Source of the DNA: Archilochus colubris | Lineage: Eukaryota; Chordata; Aves; Apodiformes; Trochilidae | Length of the DNA stretch: 64,000 bases | Assembly (NCBI GenBank): GCA_023079485.1 | Contig: CM041083.1 | Span: 153,344,552 to 153,408,551, forward strand | Direction: 5' to 3' | Shown: one piece after another, positions 1-10,002 of the stretch | Layout: each line of letters begins with the position of its first letter | Position numbering within the stretch: the stretch's first letter is position 1 | Notes under the pieces: model-generated | Databases searched by the model: none | Told to the model about the DNA's origin: nothing | What the model saw: only the letters and a program-made list of their open reading frames with translations | Position numbers and translations under genes: made by a program

Positions 1-132
1 TAAGAATTTAACAAAATATTACATTTTATTTCATTTAAAGTAGTTTAGATTACACTTTTCATGTTTAATCTGAATAGAATAAGAAAATGTTATATTTCAG
101 TTTCATGTTAATTTTTCAATGTAAGATTGACA
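1..132. other. AT-rich flank, no gene seen
   Basis: This is AT-rich sequence with no open frame or repeat that I recognise. Its last six bases, TTGACA, are the left copy of the direct repeat that flanks the next element. Confidence 0.6.
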
Positions 133-248
133 TCGCCATCAGGGTGAGGCTCTGAGTCTCGAACCCCCAGCCTCAGCATTGCTCGGGTTGTCTGTATAAC
201 TGCGTGCTTAACCGGCTGCACCACTCAAGCCTCACCCTGATGGCAATG
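131..248. repeat. 21-bp inverted repeat around tRNA-like core
   Basis: Bases 131-151 and 228-248 are reverse complements at 20 of 21 positions; the exception can form a G-T pair. The 76-base loop holds the A and B boxes of the tRNA-like core. The arms run past the 7-bp tRNA terminal stem on both sides. Confidence 0.85.
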
Positions 249-479
249 AGCGCTAGTGGCACAATGAAGTTAGCACGGTGCTGAGAGAAAGCTACTAGCC
301 CTCCTGCTGGCTCGCTCAGAGTAAGCCAGGCCTGCGCTCCAAGACTCACCTTTTATTGGTCCCCTAATCCTGCTCATGCGCAGTTGGGGCCCTCCTTAAT
401 CAGGCACAGGTGGGCTTAACAAAAACTCATGCCCACTACCTGGCAATTAGTGTCACCTGGTTGCCTCATTTCACTACAT
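133..479 (-). mobile_element. LTR-like retroelement with tRNA-like 3' part
   Basis: This 347-bp element is flanked by perfect 6-bp direct repeats TTGACA (127-132 and 480-485), which look like a target-site duplication. Read on the minus strand it starts ATGTAGTGAAATG. It carries a CATGAGCAGG/GCGCATG segment of the kind common in avian ERV LTRs and an AATAAA signal inside CCAATAAAAGG (about 350-358). It ends in a hairpin holding a tRNA-like sequence (144-235). It is richer in CpG than its surroundings. A 6-bp duplication fits an ERVK-type integrase, but I see no TATA box, so it could instead be a composite SINE-like element. I cannot name the family. Confidence 0.55.
144..235 (-). pseudogene. 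tRNA-Ile(UAU)-like sequence
   Basis: On the minus strand this 92-nt stretch starts GTGAGGC and ends GCCTCAC, which pair as a 7-bp terminal stem. It contains TGGTGCAGCCGG (212-223), which fits the pol III A-box consensus at every position, and GGTTCGAGACT (155-165), one base from the B-box consensus. The internal TTATACAG and CGAGCAATGC segments, with a TAT anticodon position at 196-198 followed by an intron-sized insert, resemble vertebrate intron-containing tRNA-Ile(UAU). The terminal stem extends outwards to 21 bp, unlike a tRNA acceptor, and the anticodon stem is broken. It is therefore a tRNA-derived sequence inside a repeat and not a normal tRNA gene. The isotype is inferred from memory of the family. 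Confidence 0.5.
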
Positions 480-485
480 TTGACA

Positions 486-2425
486 CAGTTTGATGTTGGA
501 TCATTCAGTTGGCAAAACATTCTACTAATAGCAGGTACTGCTTAAAAACTAGTGAAGTTGTTGCCTGCATAACTGCCACACTCTTCCATTTCAGTTTCGT
601 GTTCAGGTTCAGATCTTGGAGATTCAAAACTTCCTGAATGTGTTTACTTTCTTAAACTACAGAAAGAAATTAGAACAACCATATTTCTGATTTAGACACC
701 ATTTTGGTGGGGAAAGTTTGAGCTTCAGCTTTCAAAACATCTTAAGAATTCTTCAGATGCTGAATAATCACTTGTGTTACATTTAGCTTAGTGAAAGTGT
801 GCTGTGTCAAGCAAGCACTATGCCAGAATTTTTAATTTATTCTGAATTCTCAAAAGTAAATTCTAAAGTTTTCCAACAACTGTATTTATAGGTTGTATCT
901 TAGTAAGGGTTTTTTTCTTTTAATGATTTGATTAACATAATTAGTCTAGTTATCTAATCCATTCAGTGTACTGAAAGTCATCCTGATTACATGTGGACAA
1001 CCAAGCATACATCTGCATGAGCCATCTATTTTGTGTGACTCCATCCCAAACTGTAATCTCACAGTGGAAACATGTCTCATTATTTTCAATCACATCTGTT
1101 GACACTTTCATTCCAAAAATAAAAAATACTTCAACGCTGGAGAGAAAAAAAACTTAGATTATGGATATTACACAGGTGATGGGAAACCCACTGGGAGAAA
1201 ACTTTGTCAAACCTATCCAACATGAACACACAGCTTTCTATAGTTTTGAGCAAAGGCAATGTTATGGCAAAGCAAGGGCACAAGGGAACACATTCAAGAA
1301 CAAATAAGTAAACGGGAAACAAAACACAAAGTAACACAGGCAAACCCCCCAAAAATAGTAAAATGGCCAAATATGCATTTTTACCATCTGTCCAAGAACA
1401 AGGTGCCTAATGCCTTCACACATGGGATATTGGCAAAATGAAGAATGCATGATCTTTTGTGCAGTGAGTGGAAAATGCAGTTCCATTTTTTAGGGCTTTA
1501 ACATCACAGGAAAAAGAAGAAGCTAAATTATTCTTATTGCTACCTAGAATCAGTCAGATAGAGACTGATTTAGTCTGGAAATTTTCTGAGCCTCTTGAAA
1601 AGCACAACTATGCAATGTTTGTATTATTTCTTTTGTTTCTCTATAGGCAGCAGATCAGTGAAAAGTAAGTTGTAGATATAGGAAAAAGAAACAAGTAAAC
1701 CATAGCTCCTCGTAAATAGCCTAAATTGTGTGATCAGTGTTTGAAAATAAAGGGAAAACAACTTATTAGGTCAAGAGTTTTATATACATATAAATAAAAT
1801 TTATTTTCTATGGGAGTAGAATTTAAATGTTAAAAATACATAAAATCTGAATATGTTGTGATGTGTTTATAATATTGTAGTATTATGCTCATCCAAATGT
1901 AATGTTTTAGAGGAAAATAACACCATAAATAAAGAACTGGCATTTAACTACCAGGCTCTCATCAAAACAGCTGGATTAAAATTTTAAGTCTCTGAAAGAT
2001 TTCTCTTGTGCTTTTGGAAAAAAACAATTGCTTCTAGGGCCTCTGTTTTCAAGTTCCTTTTTTTGCCAGTGTCTGAGAACAAGTTTCTGCTACCAATTGT
2101 ACACTGCCAACAATCCAGTGCAATCGACAGACAACCAATTCACCCATTTACCTCAAGGACAACTGCACTCTTATCAGCAGTGGCTGTTTGTTCAGCATAT
2201 TCTAACAGAATATCAGGGAACAGGTGGATCTGGTCATAAAGCTCTGATTTTTGCAAGGAAACTGTGTATACATAACGGAGTTGAGGTGTATGAGCCACAC
2301 TATTTTTAGCATGGAAAATTAACAATGAGATAAAAGCAACTTAATCAAGTGAATTACAAGCATCTCTTTTCAGGTTGCAGTTCTGAACATCAGAACATCA
2401 CTTTTAAAAACTGTGTTTTGATGTA
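486..2425. other. unique AT-rich DNA, no gene recognised
   Basis: I see no repeat family here. An open frame at 2028-2309 follows a pyrimidine-rich tract ending in CAG near 2068, which resembles a splice acceptor. The peptide matches nothing I know and has no donor site or partner exon, so I do not call it a gene. Confidence 0.5.
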
Positions 2426-2428
2426 TTG

Positions 2429-2515
2429 TTTTTGGGTTTTGTTTGTTTGTTTGTTTTGAGGTGGTGTTTTTTTTTGGTTTTTTGTTTGTTTTGTTTTGGT
2501 TTGTTTTTTTATTTG
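2429..2515 (+). repeat. TTTG/TTTGG low-complexity tract
   Basis: About 87 bases are almost entirely T with single and paired G (TTTG repeats, GGTTTTTTG). Similar strand-biased tracts recur at 16.9, 26.3, 39.3, 51.7, 57.3 and 62.0 kb. Confidence 0.8.
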
Positions 2516-3613
2516 CTTTTGATTAACAATCATTTAGAATATGTGTCACATTTCACGTGTTGTGTCACATCACACCTTTATGCAATCATGAGATAACCAA
2601 ACCCAGTGGACACCTCTGATGGCCAAGAAAAATGAAGCTATAGGATTAATCAACTAGCATGTTACCAACTGTGGGACTCATACACTTCAACTTCCCTACA
2701 TATACACAATTTCCTTGAAAAAAATCAGAGCACTGTAAGCAGAACCTCCTGCTTCTGGAGGTTCTGTTCAGGAAGCTGAAGGTAGTTCTGTCCAAAGGTG
2801 TTGAATGAGGACAATTTACTGACCAGCACACAGTTGTCCCAGTACAGAGTTGGTGGTGTAGCAGTGTCTGGCAGCCAGTCAGCAGCATTGCTGGTGACAC
2901 ATGGCAGTATGCCTTTGTCCCTTTCCATTGTCGAGAACAACAACCTTCTTGCCTAGAGCAGAAAGACACTCTAGGTGGGACTGAGCTCATTTTAACTTCA
3001 AATGTATGAATTCTGGATTACTAATTATATAATTTTTACAGTGATATAGATAGACTTAATTGATTATATTGACTACATTCCTCTTCAATGTGGTCATTGG
3101 TCAGTTGCATGGAATGTAAGTGACACTTGAGAAGTGCAGATAATGTTCGTAGCTTTGAGCTACTGTTCAAGAAGGATGTAGACCTCGTATAGATAGACCT
3201 TGTATAGACATCTATAAACCTTGTATGATATCTGACAACTCTGTGGAGATGATTTACATGATTTACTATCTCAAACTCCACATTCTGGTTTTAGAAGATC
3301 TCCTACGATATCTGCCAAAATGAGCAGTGAAAGACTGGCCCAACAAAACATTGTGGATGATTTCTGTGCTCTGTTAGCTCATGTAGACACAAATTCTTCT
3401 GTGTTTGCAGAACTTTATAAAGCTTATATATGCTACATGACTGAGATGATGTGTGGCAAGTGAGTAGAGACTTTAAAGTGTACATTTGGATTATCATTGT
3501 GCTGGAACCATTACGGTTAAATTCTTTGTGATTTTATAAAATAATTTTGGTTTATAAACCCATTTTAGCATATTTAAGGAAAGGATGCAGGACATAGAAA
3601 TCTGAGAAAGTTA
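2516..3613. other. no recognised gene
   Basis: The sequence appears unique. A 114-codon minus-strand frame (2646-2990) overlaps a second open minus-strand frame. Its cysteine-rich peptide has no motif that I recognise, and I treat both as chance frames. Confidence 0.45.
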
Positions 3614-4005
3614 TCATAGAATCATAGATAAGCCCCTACATTGGGAACACACAAGATGTCACTCTGCCTCCACAGGGTGCTGCTTGCCTGCCCCTCTCTT
3701 ATCAAATAAGGACAGTGTCCTGCCTGTCAGAGTGGCCACCAGAGGGGCTCCCCTTGCTAAGACAATGTTCAGCTTATTGGGATAGCCACTGAAGGAGGGG
3801 TTGCTCTTGCAAGGCCAAGGCCCTATTTATCAGGATGACCACCCAAACGAGGGCCTCTGAATGTGAGAACAAACTCCAGGTGTCTTATCGAATGAAGACC
3901 CCACCTGAGCATAAAATCAATTATGTCAGGGCAGCTGTTTTGAGGCAATTGATCTGTTAGGGACTGAACACACCCTGATCAGGGAAAATAAAACAAGAAA
4001 CAAAT
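3614..4005. repeat. unclassified repeat with ~50-bp units
   Basis: The segment opens with a TCATAGAATCATAGAT remnant that resembles the octamer end of a CR1. It then has a GC-richer stretch with at least three related units centred on GTGGCCACC (about 3731), ATAGCCACT (about 3782) and ATGACCACC (about 3835), each followed by an AGGGG/GAGGG block and a TTAT. The spacing is 50-53 bases. It ends near an AATAAA at about 3990. It could be part of an LTR, but I cannot assign a family or orientation. Confidence 0.4.
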
Positions 4006-4384
4006 CTGGTTCAACAGTGAGCTCAAATACAAGAAAAGAAGCATATGAGAGATAGTAAAAGGAAAGACTCCAAAAGCACACACAATATAGAAATACTGTT
4101 CTCACATGTGTAGTGTTAGGTTATGGAATGAAAGGCTTATATTGGCAAATGGAAAAGGGCATAGAGGAACAATGACAGATGGAAGAACTGAAATAATTTG
4201 ATCAGAGGAAATGAATAAAGCTGCTATAGCTTCTCCCAGGGCTGCCACAGGCTGATGAATCCCAGGATCAGAGGTGACAGCTGTCACCATGATTGAGTGG
4301 AGAGGATCTCTAGATCACTGTACAGAACAATTACTGAAGGAAGTTATTGACTGTAGAGATACAAGACTCACTATTGGAAGATAC

Positions 4385-4500
4385 TATGATAGAATCTCTA
4401 CAATTGAAAAGGACCAATAAGGACCACTGAAGTCAACCTGCTCCTCATAGGACTATTTAAAACTAAATCATATGACTAAGAGCATTGTCCAGACATGAGA
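4385..4500 (-). mobile_element. old CR1 3'-end fragment
   Basis: The plus strand reads from a degenerate ATAGAAT tail through AAAAGGACC and then ACTAAATCATATGACTAAG and AGCATTGTCCAGAC. This is the usual order of the complement of a CR1 3' end. It is short and diverged, with no coding content left. Confidence 0.5.
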
Positions 4501-5523
4501 TGCACGCAAAGAACATCATGAGCATTTGCAAGATTTTCTTCATATATTTTGGAATGATTTGGGGAGAAACCAAAGGTTTCCAAAGGACAATTAAAGGTGC
4601 CTGGGGAAGAAAAAATAGGGGAAAATAGAGGGACAGGGAAATTAAAGAACCTTTCGCATGTAAATAACCTGATCACAAGTACATTATCTGATAACGTACC
4701 TACCTAATCACCAGAATCTGTTCAGATCCATTCTTGAATATTTTCCTTAGCAGAAGGACTCTCTGTTCTGGGAGTAAAAGTGTATTCTTAGCTCAGAGTT
4801 CCTGCAAATTGAGTCAGGATTATAGCTCATTGGGGCCCATGTGTCTGGGTTGCCAGCAACAGGAAAGACTCATATATTGTGTGCATATTCAGTGAGTAAG
4901 CAATAGTTGATATCAAGATGGACAAGCTGAAGAGTGAAATAAGTGGCTTGGGAGTAGGATAAGTGGCTTTGATCAGGTAGACTTTCCTGGATATTGTAGT
5001 GATCAGAGCTGTTTGACCACTGACTGCTGTATGAAACAGGGGAGTCCAAGCCAAATACTGGAGAGACTGTGAGGTCCAAAGATCAGCTACTGCTAAGTCC
5101 GGATCAGCTACCACTCCTTGCATATCTTCCCCACCACACTAGGTATGAGATAATTGGTACCAGGGGATAAATACTATGCATAAATATTCACAGAAAGGTC
5201 AACAAGAAAAAACCAGGCAACTGTGGAAGTATGGGTCAATCACACTTCAGTGACAGAAAAAGCTACCCTAGCCATTCTGATTCAATGATTTTATCATGTC
5301 TCTCCATATATATGGTTGATGCTTTTAACAAGAAATTATTAGGAAAATATTCCTTATAATTTTTCATCATCAAAATGAATAATCTCTATCTTCTTATCCA
5401 GAAATAAATAAGAGAACCTAACCTTTCAATAGAAGTGTAAAATTCTAATTCTAGATAATCATAAACCAAGGAGCTAAACAGCAAGATACATAACGAACTT
5501 TTTCTAGCTCTAATACCAAGTGT
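4501..5523. other. no recognised gene
   Basis: Two overlapping minus-strand frames (4827-5123 and 4870-5079) read through one moderately GC-rich stretch. Their peptides match no family I know. The stretch may be an old repeat, but it shows no ends or signals. Confidence 0.4.
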
Positions 5524-5563
5524 AATTTTTTTCTTTTTTTTCTTTTTTTTTTCTTTTTTTTCC
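5524..5563 (+). repeat. T-rich tract with CTTTTTTTT units
   Basis: The plus strand is a run of T8 blocks separated by single C residues, a simple low-complexity tract. Confidence 0.8.
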
Positions 5564-5937
5564 TAGTGCAAAAATGTGTTTTAATTCATATGCATCCACA
5601 ATACTGTAGGCATTCTGAGAGAGGAGCAGTAAAGTGCATGTCCTTGCTTTTAAAAGCCTTGCTTTTAAAAACCTAGACTTTATATTTCCTAATGAAGGTA
5701 GCTAGTAAGGTCAATAAAAAAGAGGTAATGACAACCTTTTACAGTGAATCATTCATAGACAGAGACTAATAAAACTGATCAAAAATTCTTTCCGTAAAAA
5801 GCTTGGGTTTTCTTTGTGGAATAAAAAACAAAGAAAGGAGTGCCCTGTAGAAGGCATTCAGTGCCAGTAAAAAAAGAAGTCTTCACTGCCACTTTTCTGT
5901 CAGACACTTCTACACTGCTAATAGAGCATGATGCTGT

Positions 5938-6105
5938 GCTGTTCCTCCCTGCCATGCCTCAGTGCCATGCACCACTCCTCCCTGTGGTGCTCCTCCCTGC
6001 AGTCTGATGCTGGGACACTTCTCCCTGCTGCACAGGATCACACAACTCCTCCTGGCCATGCAGAGCTGCACCACTGGACCTCCCTGTAGTAGCAGAGCAG
6101 CCACC
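5938..6105 (+). repeat. degenerate minisatellite, core TCCTCCCTG
   Basis: The core TCCTCCCTG or a close variant recurs at about 5943, 5976, 5991, 6019, 6046 and 6078. Spacing is mostly 28-33 bases with one half-step of 15. The stretch is much richer in C than its flanks. Frames are open on both strands across it because the repeat lacks stop-forming words, so these frames are not evidence of a gene. Confidence 0.6.
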
Positions 6106-6689
6106 TGTTCCTTGGATTCACAGGCAAAACCATTTTGTAGTTCCCCCCCACCAACTTTCTGTCCTTCCTGAGGATTAGTTGACCATGCTTATGCTGAATT
6201 TTAAATTTTATATTTCAAAATGGCAAGGCTTGTATGACAAAACAGCAGGTTTTCCTGCTAAGCAGTGCTCAGGTGTCTTGCTTTCCAGATTGATATGCAA
6301 GTCATCTACTCACTTTAGCTTTCATGACAGGAAAAATGCATAAATAGCATTTTCAGTGAAAACTTTCTCAGAAATCACTTAGTTATTATGATGTAACAGT
6401 TAGTATTCCAAAAATAGGCCATGCACCTTTCTAGGATTTCAGAGCTGGGAGAGATATTGTGTATTTACTGGTTTAGAAGATCTGCAGACCAACTGAGAAT
6501 TCTTTTATCACTTTTCTCAATATGGAGTGAACTCTAATGTTGGCTTCAATTGCTGTAGCTGGAAAGCAGTGGTACTGAAGAGATAGGGCCAATATTAGGG
6601 GGGCAGTCAGTAATTCATGTCTCTGAGTTTCAGTGTTCATATTGCTTTCCCATCTATTGAGTTACCTCAAAGTATAGAACATCGAGGAT

Positions 6690-6817
6690 CATATCACGAC
6701 CCACAAGGAGGGCTCAGCACTGTCACATCTCACAAAGTGAGAAGGGATCCCCCGATGGAGGGGCCAAACCAAATATCACATCCTACAGAGTGGAAGCATT
6801 ATGACCCACAGAGTGGG
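6690..6817. repeat. four small hairpin repeats in LTR U5
   Basis: Four related units carry an ATATCACA-like word followed by a short inverted repeat: CCCAC/GAGGG (6700-6712), CTCAC/GTGAG (6729-6741), CCTAC/GTGGA (6782-6794) and CCCAC/GTGGG (6805-6817). Each has a 3-base loop. The second and fourth are perfect 5-bp stems that differ by a T-A to C-G exchange. Confidence 0.65.
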
Positions 6818-7180
6818 CACGGGGAGAGTGTGGCTGGGCCCAATCCTCCTCCTATAATTAATCTCTTTTAACAACCCATTAGGTGAGATTAAGTTCAGGA
6901 ATTCTCTGCACAGTGCTCTAGGAGTAAGATTATTACTCAGGAGGTTTGTATAAAACACAACTTTACTTAAAAGTAAGATTATAAAGCATGTCAGATTACA
7001 ACTAGAAGAATTAGAAATTATGGTACATTCAAAGCAATTGATTACAATTTAGAAAAATTTCGGGAAACTGTCAAAGCAACAGGTTACAACGAACAAAACT
7101 TAGCAAAGCAACAGGAAGTAAAACTTAACAAAGTTAGAAACTATGTTATCCTTATGTGCCAAAATAAGACTAGAAACCAA

Positions 7181-7222
7181 GATAAAGAGAGAGAGAGAAA
7201 GAGAGAGAGAGAGAAAGAAGAG
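7181..7222 (+). repeat. GA microsatellite inside LTR
   Basis: This is an interrupted GAGAGA/GAAAGA tract on the plus strand. It forms a CT tract in the sense orientation of the surrounding LTR. Confidence 0.9.
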
Positions 7223-7321
7223 ATAGGAAAGATATCACCACCCTTGGATCCAGTGATGATCTCGGTAGGAAGTTGTGGTCCTTGGATGGCAGATGCTCCT
7301 CCAGCATTTCGAGTGTGCCTC

Positions 7322-7328
7322 TTTTATG
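7322..7328 (-). promoter_or_regulatory. TATA-like box of the 6.6-7.4 kb LTR
   Basis: The minus strand reads GGCATAAAAGAGGC, a TATA-like motif about 100 bases from the LTR 5' end in the sense direction. It is called by position and motif only. Confidence 0.4.
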
Positions 7329-7425
7329 CCACCTGACCCCACCTTTTGGTCACTCCACGTTCTCTTGGTTGAGACCTGTATGCCTGCAGTTTTCTGAGCA
7401 TAAAATAGATATTTGTCTAACACCA

Positions 7426-9430
7426 ATTCAGAAAAATTGCAAATAAAATATACTAATTTTTCTGCATTGACAGAAGAGGAAGTCAAAGGTGGTTATCTTA
7501 GATATAAAACCAATACAAATGTCTAAAGTGGAATGGTGTCATACTCTACCTTCATCATGTGTAAATACAGATATGATTCTATATTACTCTGGCTATGTAT
7601 GTGCTTGACTAGCTTTTCTTATGCTAGAATTGCTAACAAAATTTCATAGTTCTAATTTTCTACATGACTAACAGTAGAAATATAGATTTATATTACTTTT
7701 AACAGTTTCTACTAAAATGTTCCACATCAGCTAGTAATTGAAATGTTTCATGTCTTCCTGCCCTGTTTATTTTTAACCCCAAATGTTAGAATTAATTTGT
7801 TTGTTTATTTGTTTGTTTTATTAAGAGTGAGAAATTACCGACAGATTTTGTCTTTCAGTTATGACTATTTAGGAAGTTAAATAAGATAATGAATACAGGC
7901 TCTTATTTTGACTTCAAAACCTACAAGTTTCTGCGGGCACTTGCGTTTCTGCATTAAAAAGTTAGCTCCGCTTAGGACAAGGACGAAGAAAAGCACATGG
8001 ATAAAAAGGACAGTGGTCCACAATTTTCATTTTGGACTGAGTACCACCTAAAGTCTCTCAAACTTTTCTTGATACAAAAAACTAAAAAAACCTAAACCAT
8101 GGCAACTTAATATAAAAACCTCGTAGTGGTTTTCTTCTAGAAGTAAAGCACAGATGAGAAGAGAGCTGTCACCGTACACACTTGACACATTTGCCTTCTG
8201 GAATTTTTGTTAAAGACAGGAAGTCATTAACTGCCTTAATATTCAGTGCTGCTTTATCAAGAGGCAGATGTTTATATGCATGCTTCATTACTTTGTGAAC
8301 AGTGTGACAAATGCAATCGCTTTTCAGGATGTCGAAAAGCTTGCTTATGTAGGAATTTAAATACACAGTGTTTCCAAAATGTTAAAAAACTGTCTCCTTC
8401 ATGGGTTGTAACATTTATTAACTTAATTTCTCTACGTTCCATCACTCTTCCATTTTCTATGCACAGCTATAAGTATTTCACTATATTCATTCTAGGATCC
8501 TATTATTTTCTGCTGATAATTAATTAACTTGAAAAGCAGATGCCTACATCTTAAAGTTTTTTTTTTTCTTAATCCTTGCTTACTCAAAAATAAAAAAGTT
8601 ATCTTTGCATTACATTTTTTTCTTCATTAGACCAAGGTAATATTTTCCAGAGTAAGAGTAGAGATAACAATAAGTCAGTAAAGCAGATTTATAAAACATA
8701 TGAAATTAATGCTTATTGCCTAAAGTACTTTGTTGGGGTTTTTTTGTTTTTTTTCCTCTTGACTAAAAATAATTCAGGAAAAACTGCATATAAAGTAGAT
8801 GTGTATATGCATGTGGATGTGCACTCTTTTACTTTTAAGTCTTACCCTATTACTAGACGTGTGTAAAAAGCAAAAAAGCAAGAAAAAAAAAGAAAAGAAA
8901 AGAAAAAAAAAAAGGAAAAATATGAAATATATAATGGGATATAAACCCTACTGTGAATCCTCTTTCATACCAGACAAAGAATGAGATCAAAAACACTATT
9001 GAAATTAATGTTTAGTTATTCTCTGAGAATATACAAAAGAAAGGAATATTCATATTCTCACAGGTAAGATTTACATTTGCAAGAAATCTTCAGCCTATAA
9101 TATTCAATCAAAATGGAAACTGGAAGGAAAAGGAAAGAAGGAAAGACTTAGGTGCTAATCTTTCAAACCAATGCAGCATGAACTGTACTTCAGGTACCAC
9201 AATGCCACTTATTTTCCTGCAGAATCTCAAAAACATTTACAAAGACATCTCTGCAGGAAACTCTATTGCATTTTTTTTTGTGAACTTACAAGGTGTATCC
9301 AGACAAGATACTCTCTTATAGGTAATGTGGGAAATGGATGAATATATGAATACAAAATGATTAACATGCTGATTTGCACATGCTCAGCTAAGATATAAAA
9401 ATGTATACTATATGAACTATTAAAAAAAAA
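7426..9430. other. unique DNA with microsatellites
   Basis: No gene was recognised. It holds a TTTG/TTTA tract at about 7796-7823, a T-rich run near 8555, a TTTTTTTG tract near 8738 and an A-rich AAGAAAA tract at 8875-8921. The open frames here are short, overlapping and low-complexity. Confidence 0.5.
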
Positions 9431-10002
9431 ATTCTGGGGAGATCCCAGTTGATTGGAAGTTGTCTAATCCTGTTCCAATATTCAAGAAGGGCAAGAAGGA
9501 GGACCCTGAAAACTGCAGGCCAGTCAGACCAGCTTCAGTGTATGGTAAAATTATGGAAAAGATTATCCTGTGAGGTATTGAAAACCACAGTCACTGATCA
9601 CAGCCATCACAGCTTCATGAGGGGGAAGTCCTACTTGTCAAAATTAATTTCCTTTCATGACAGGGTAACCCACCTAGCCGATCAAGGTGAGACAGTGAAT
9701 GTAATATTTCTGGACTCAGGAAAGCTTTTGATGCTCTCTTTCATAGTAGCCTCCTGGAAAAAATGTCCAGCATACAGCTGGACAACCGTGTTACATGATG
9801 GGTGAGCAACTGGCTCACATTGTCACAAATAGTGACAGTGAATGGCAGTGGAACAAGCTCCCCAGGGAAGTAACTGGTCACAGCACCAACCCTGCCTGAG
9901 TTCAGGAAGTGTCTGGATGATGCTCAGGGACAGGATATGGACTTGGTAACACTAATGGGTCCCTTTCAACCAGGCATATTCTATGATCCTATGATTCTAT
10001 GA
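9431..10002 (+). mobile_element. CR1 fragment with internal deletion
   Basis: The sequence starts in CR1 ORF2 at the region encoding a GDPSDW-type motif, followed by a VIPIFKKGKKEDP-like block and the LDFSKAFD region (near 9710, frame broken). Near 9840 it jumps from about the TVNG part of the reverse transcriptase straight to the 3'-terminal HWN/LPREV region. It ends in the octamer tail ATTCTATGATCCTATGATTC. The coding frame carries several frameshifts and stops, so it is a dead copy. Confidence 0.85.

Larger units (their letters stand above)
6634..7425 (-). mobile_element. probable solo LTR of an endogenous retrovirus
   Basis: Read on the minus strand the 792-bp unit starts TGGTGTTAG and ends TATGAACA, giving the TG...CA ends of an LTR. 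It is flanked by TTTCAG (6628-6633) and ATTCAG (7426-7431), a nearly perfect duplication. A TATA-like CATAAAAG lies at 7322-7328. Downstream come GGTGGTGATATC, then a CT-rich tract (the complement of the GA repeat at 7181-7222), and the U5 side holds the hairpin repeats at 6690-6817. The TGGTGGTGA plus CT-tract arrangement resembles the LTRs at 29.9 and 46.0 kb, suggesting a distant relation. No internal retroviral sequence is attached. Confidence 0.55.

Noticed and set aside
2028..2309. 93-codon frame after an acceptor-like TTTTTTTGCCAG
   Set aside because: The only support is one splice-like motif. There is no donor, no known protein similarity and no partner exon.
2646..2990. 114-codon cysteine-rich minus-strand frame, considered as an ERV fragment
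   Set aside because: No retroviral motif could be read, and an overlapping frame is equally open.
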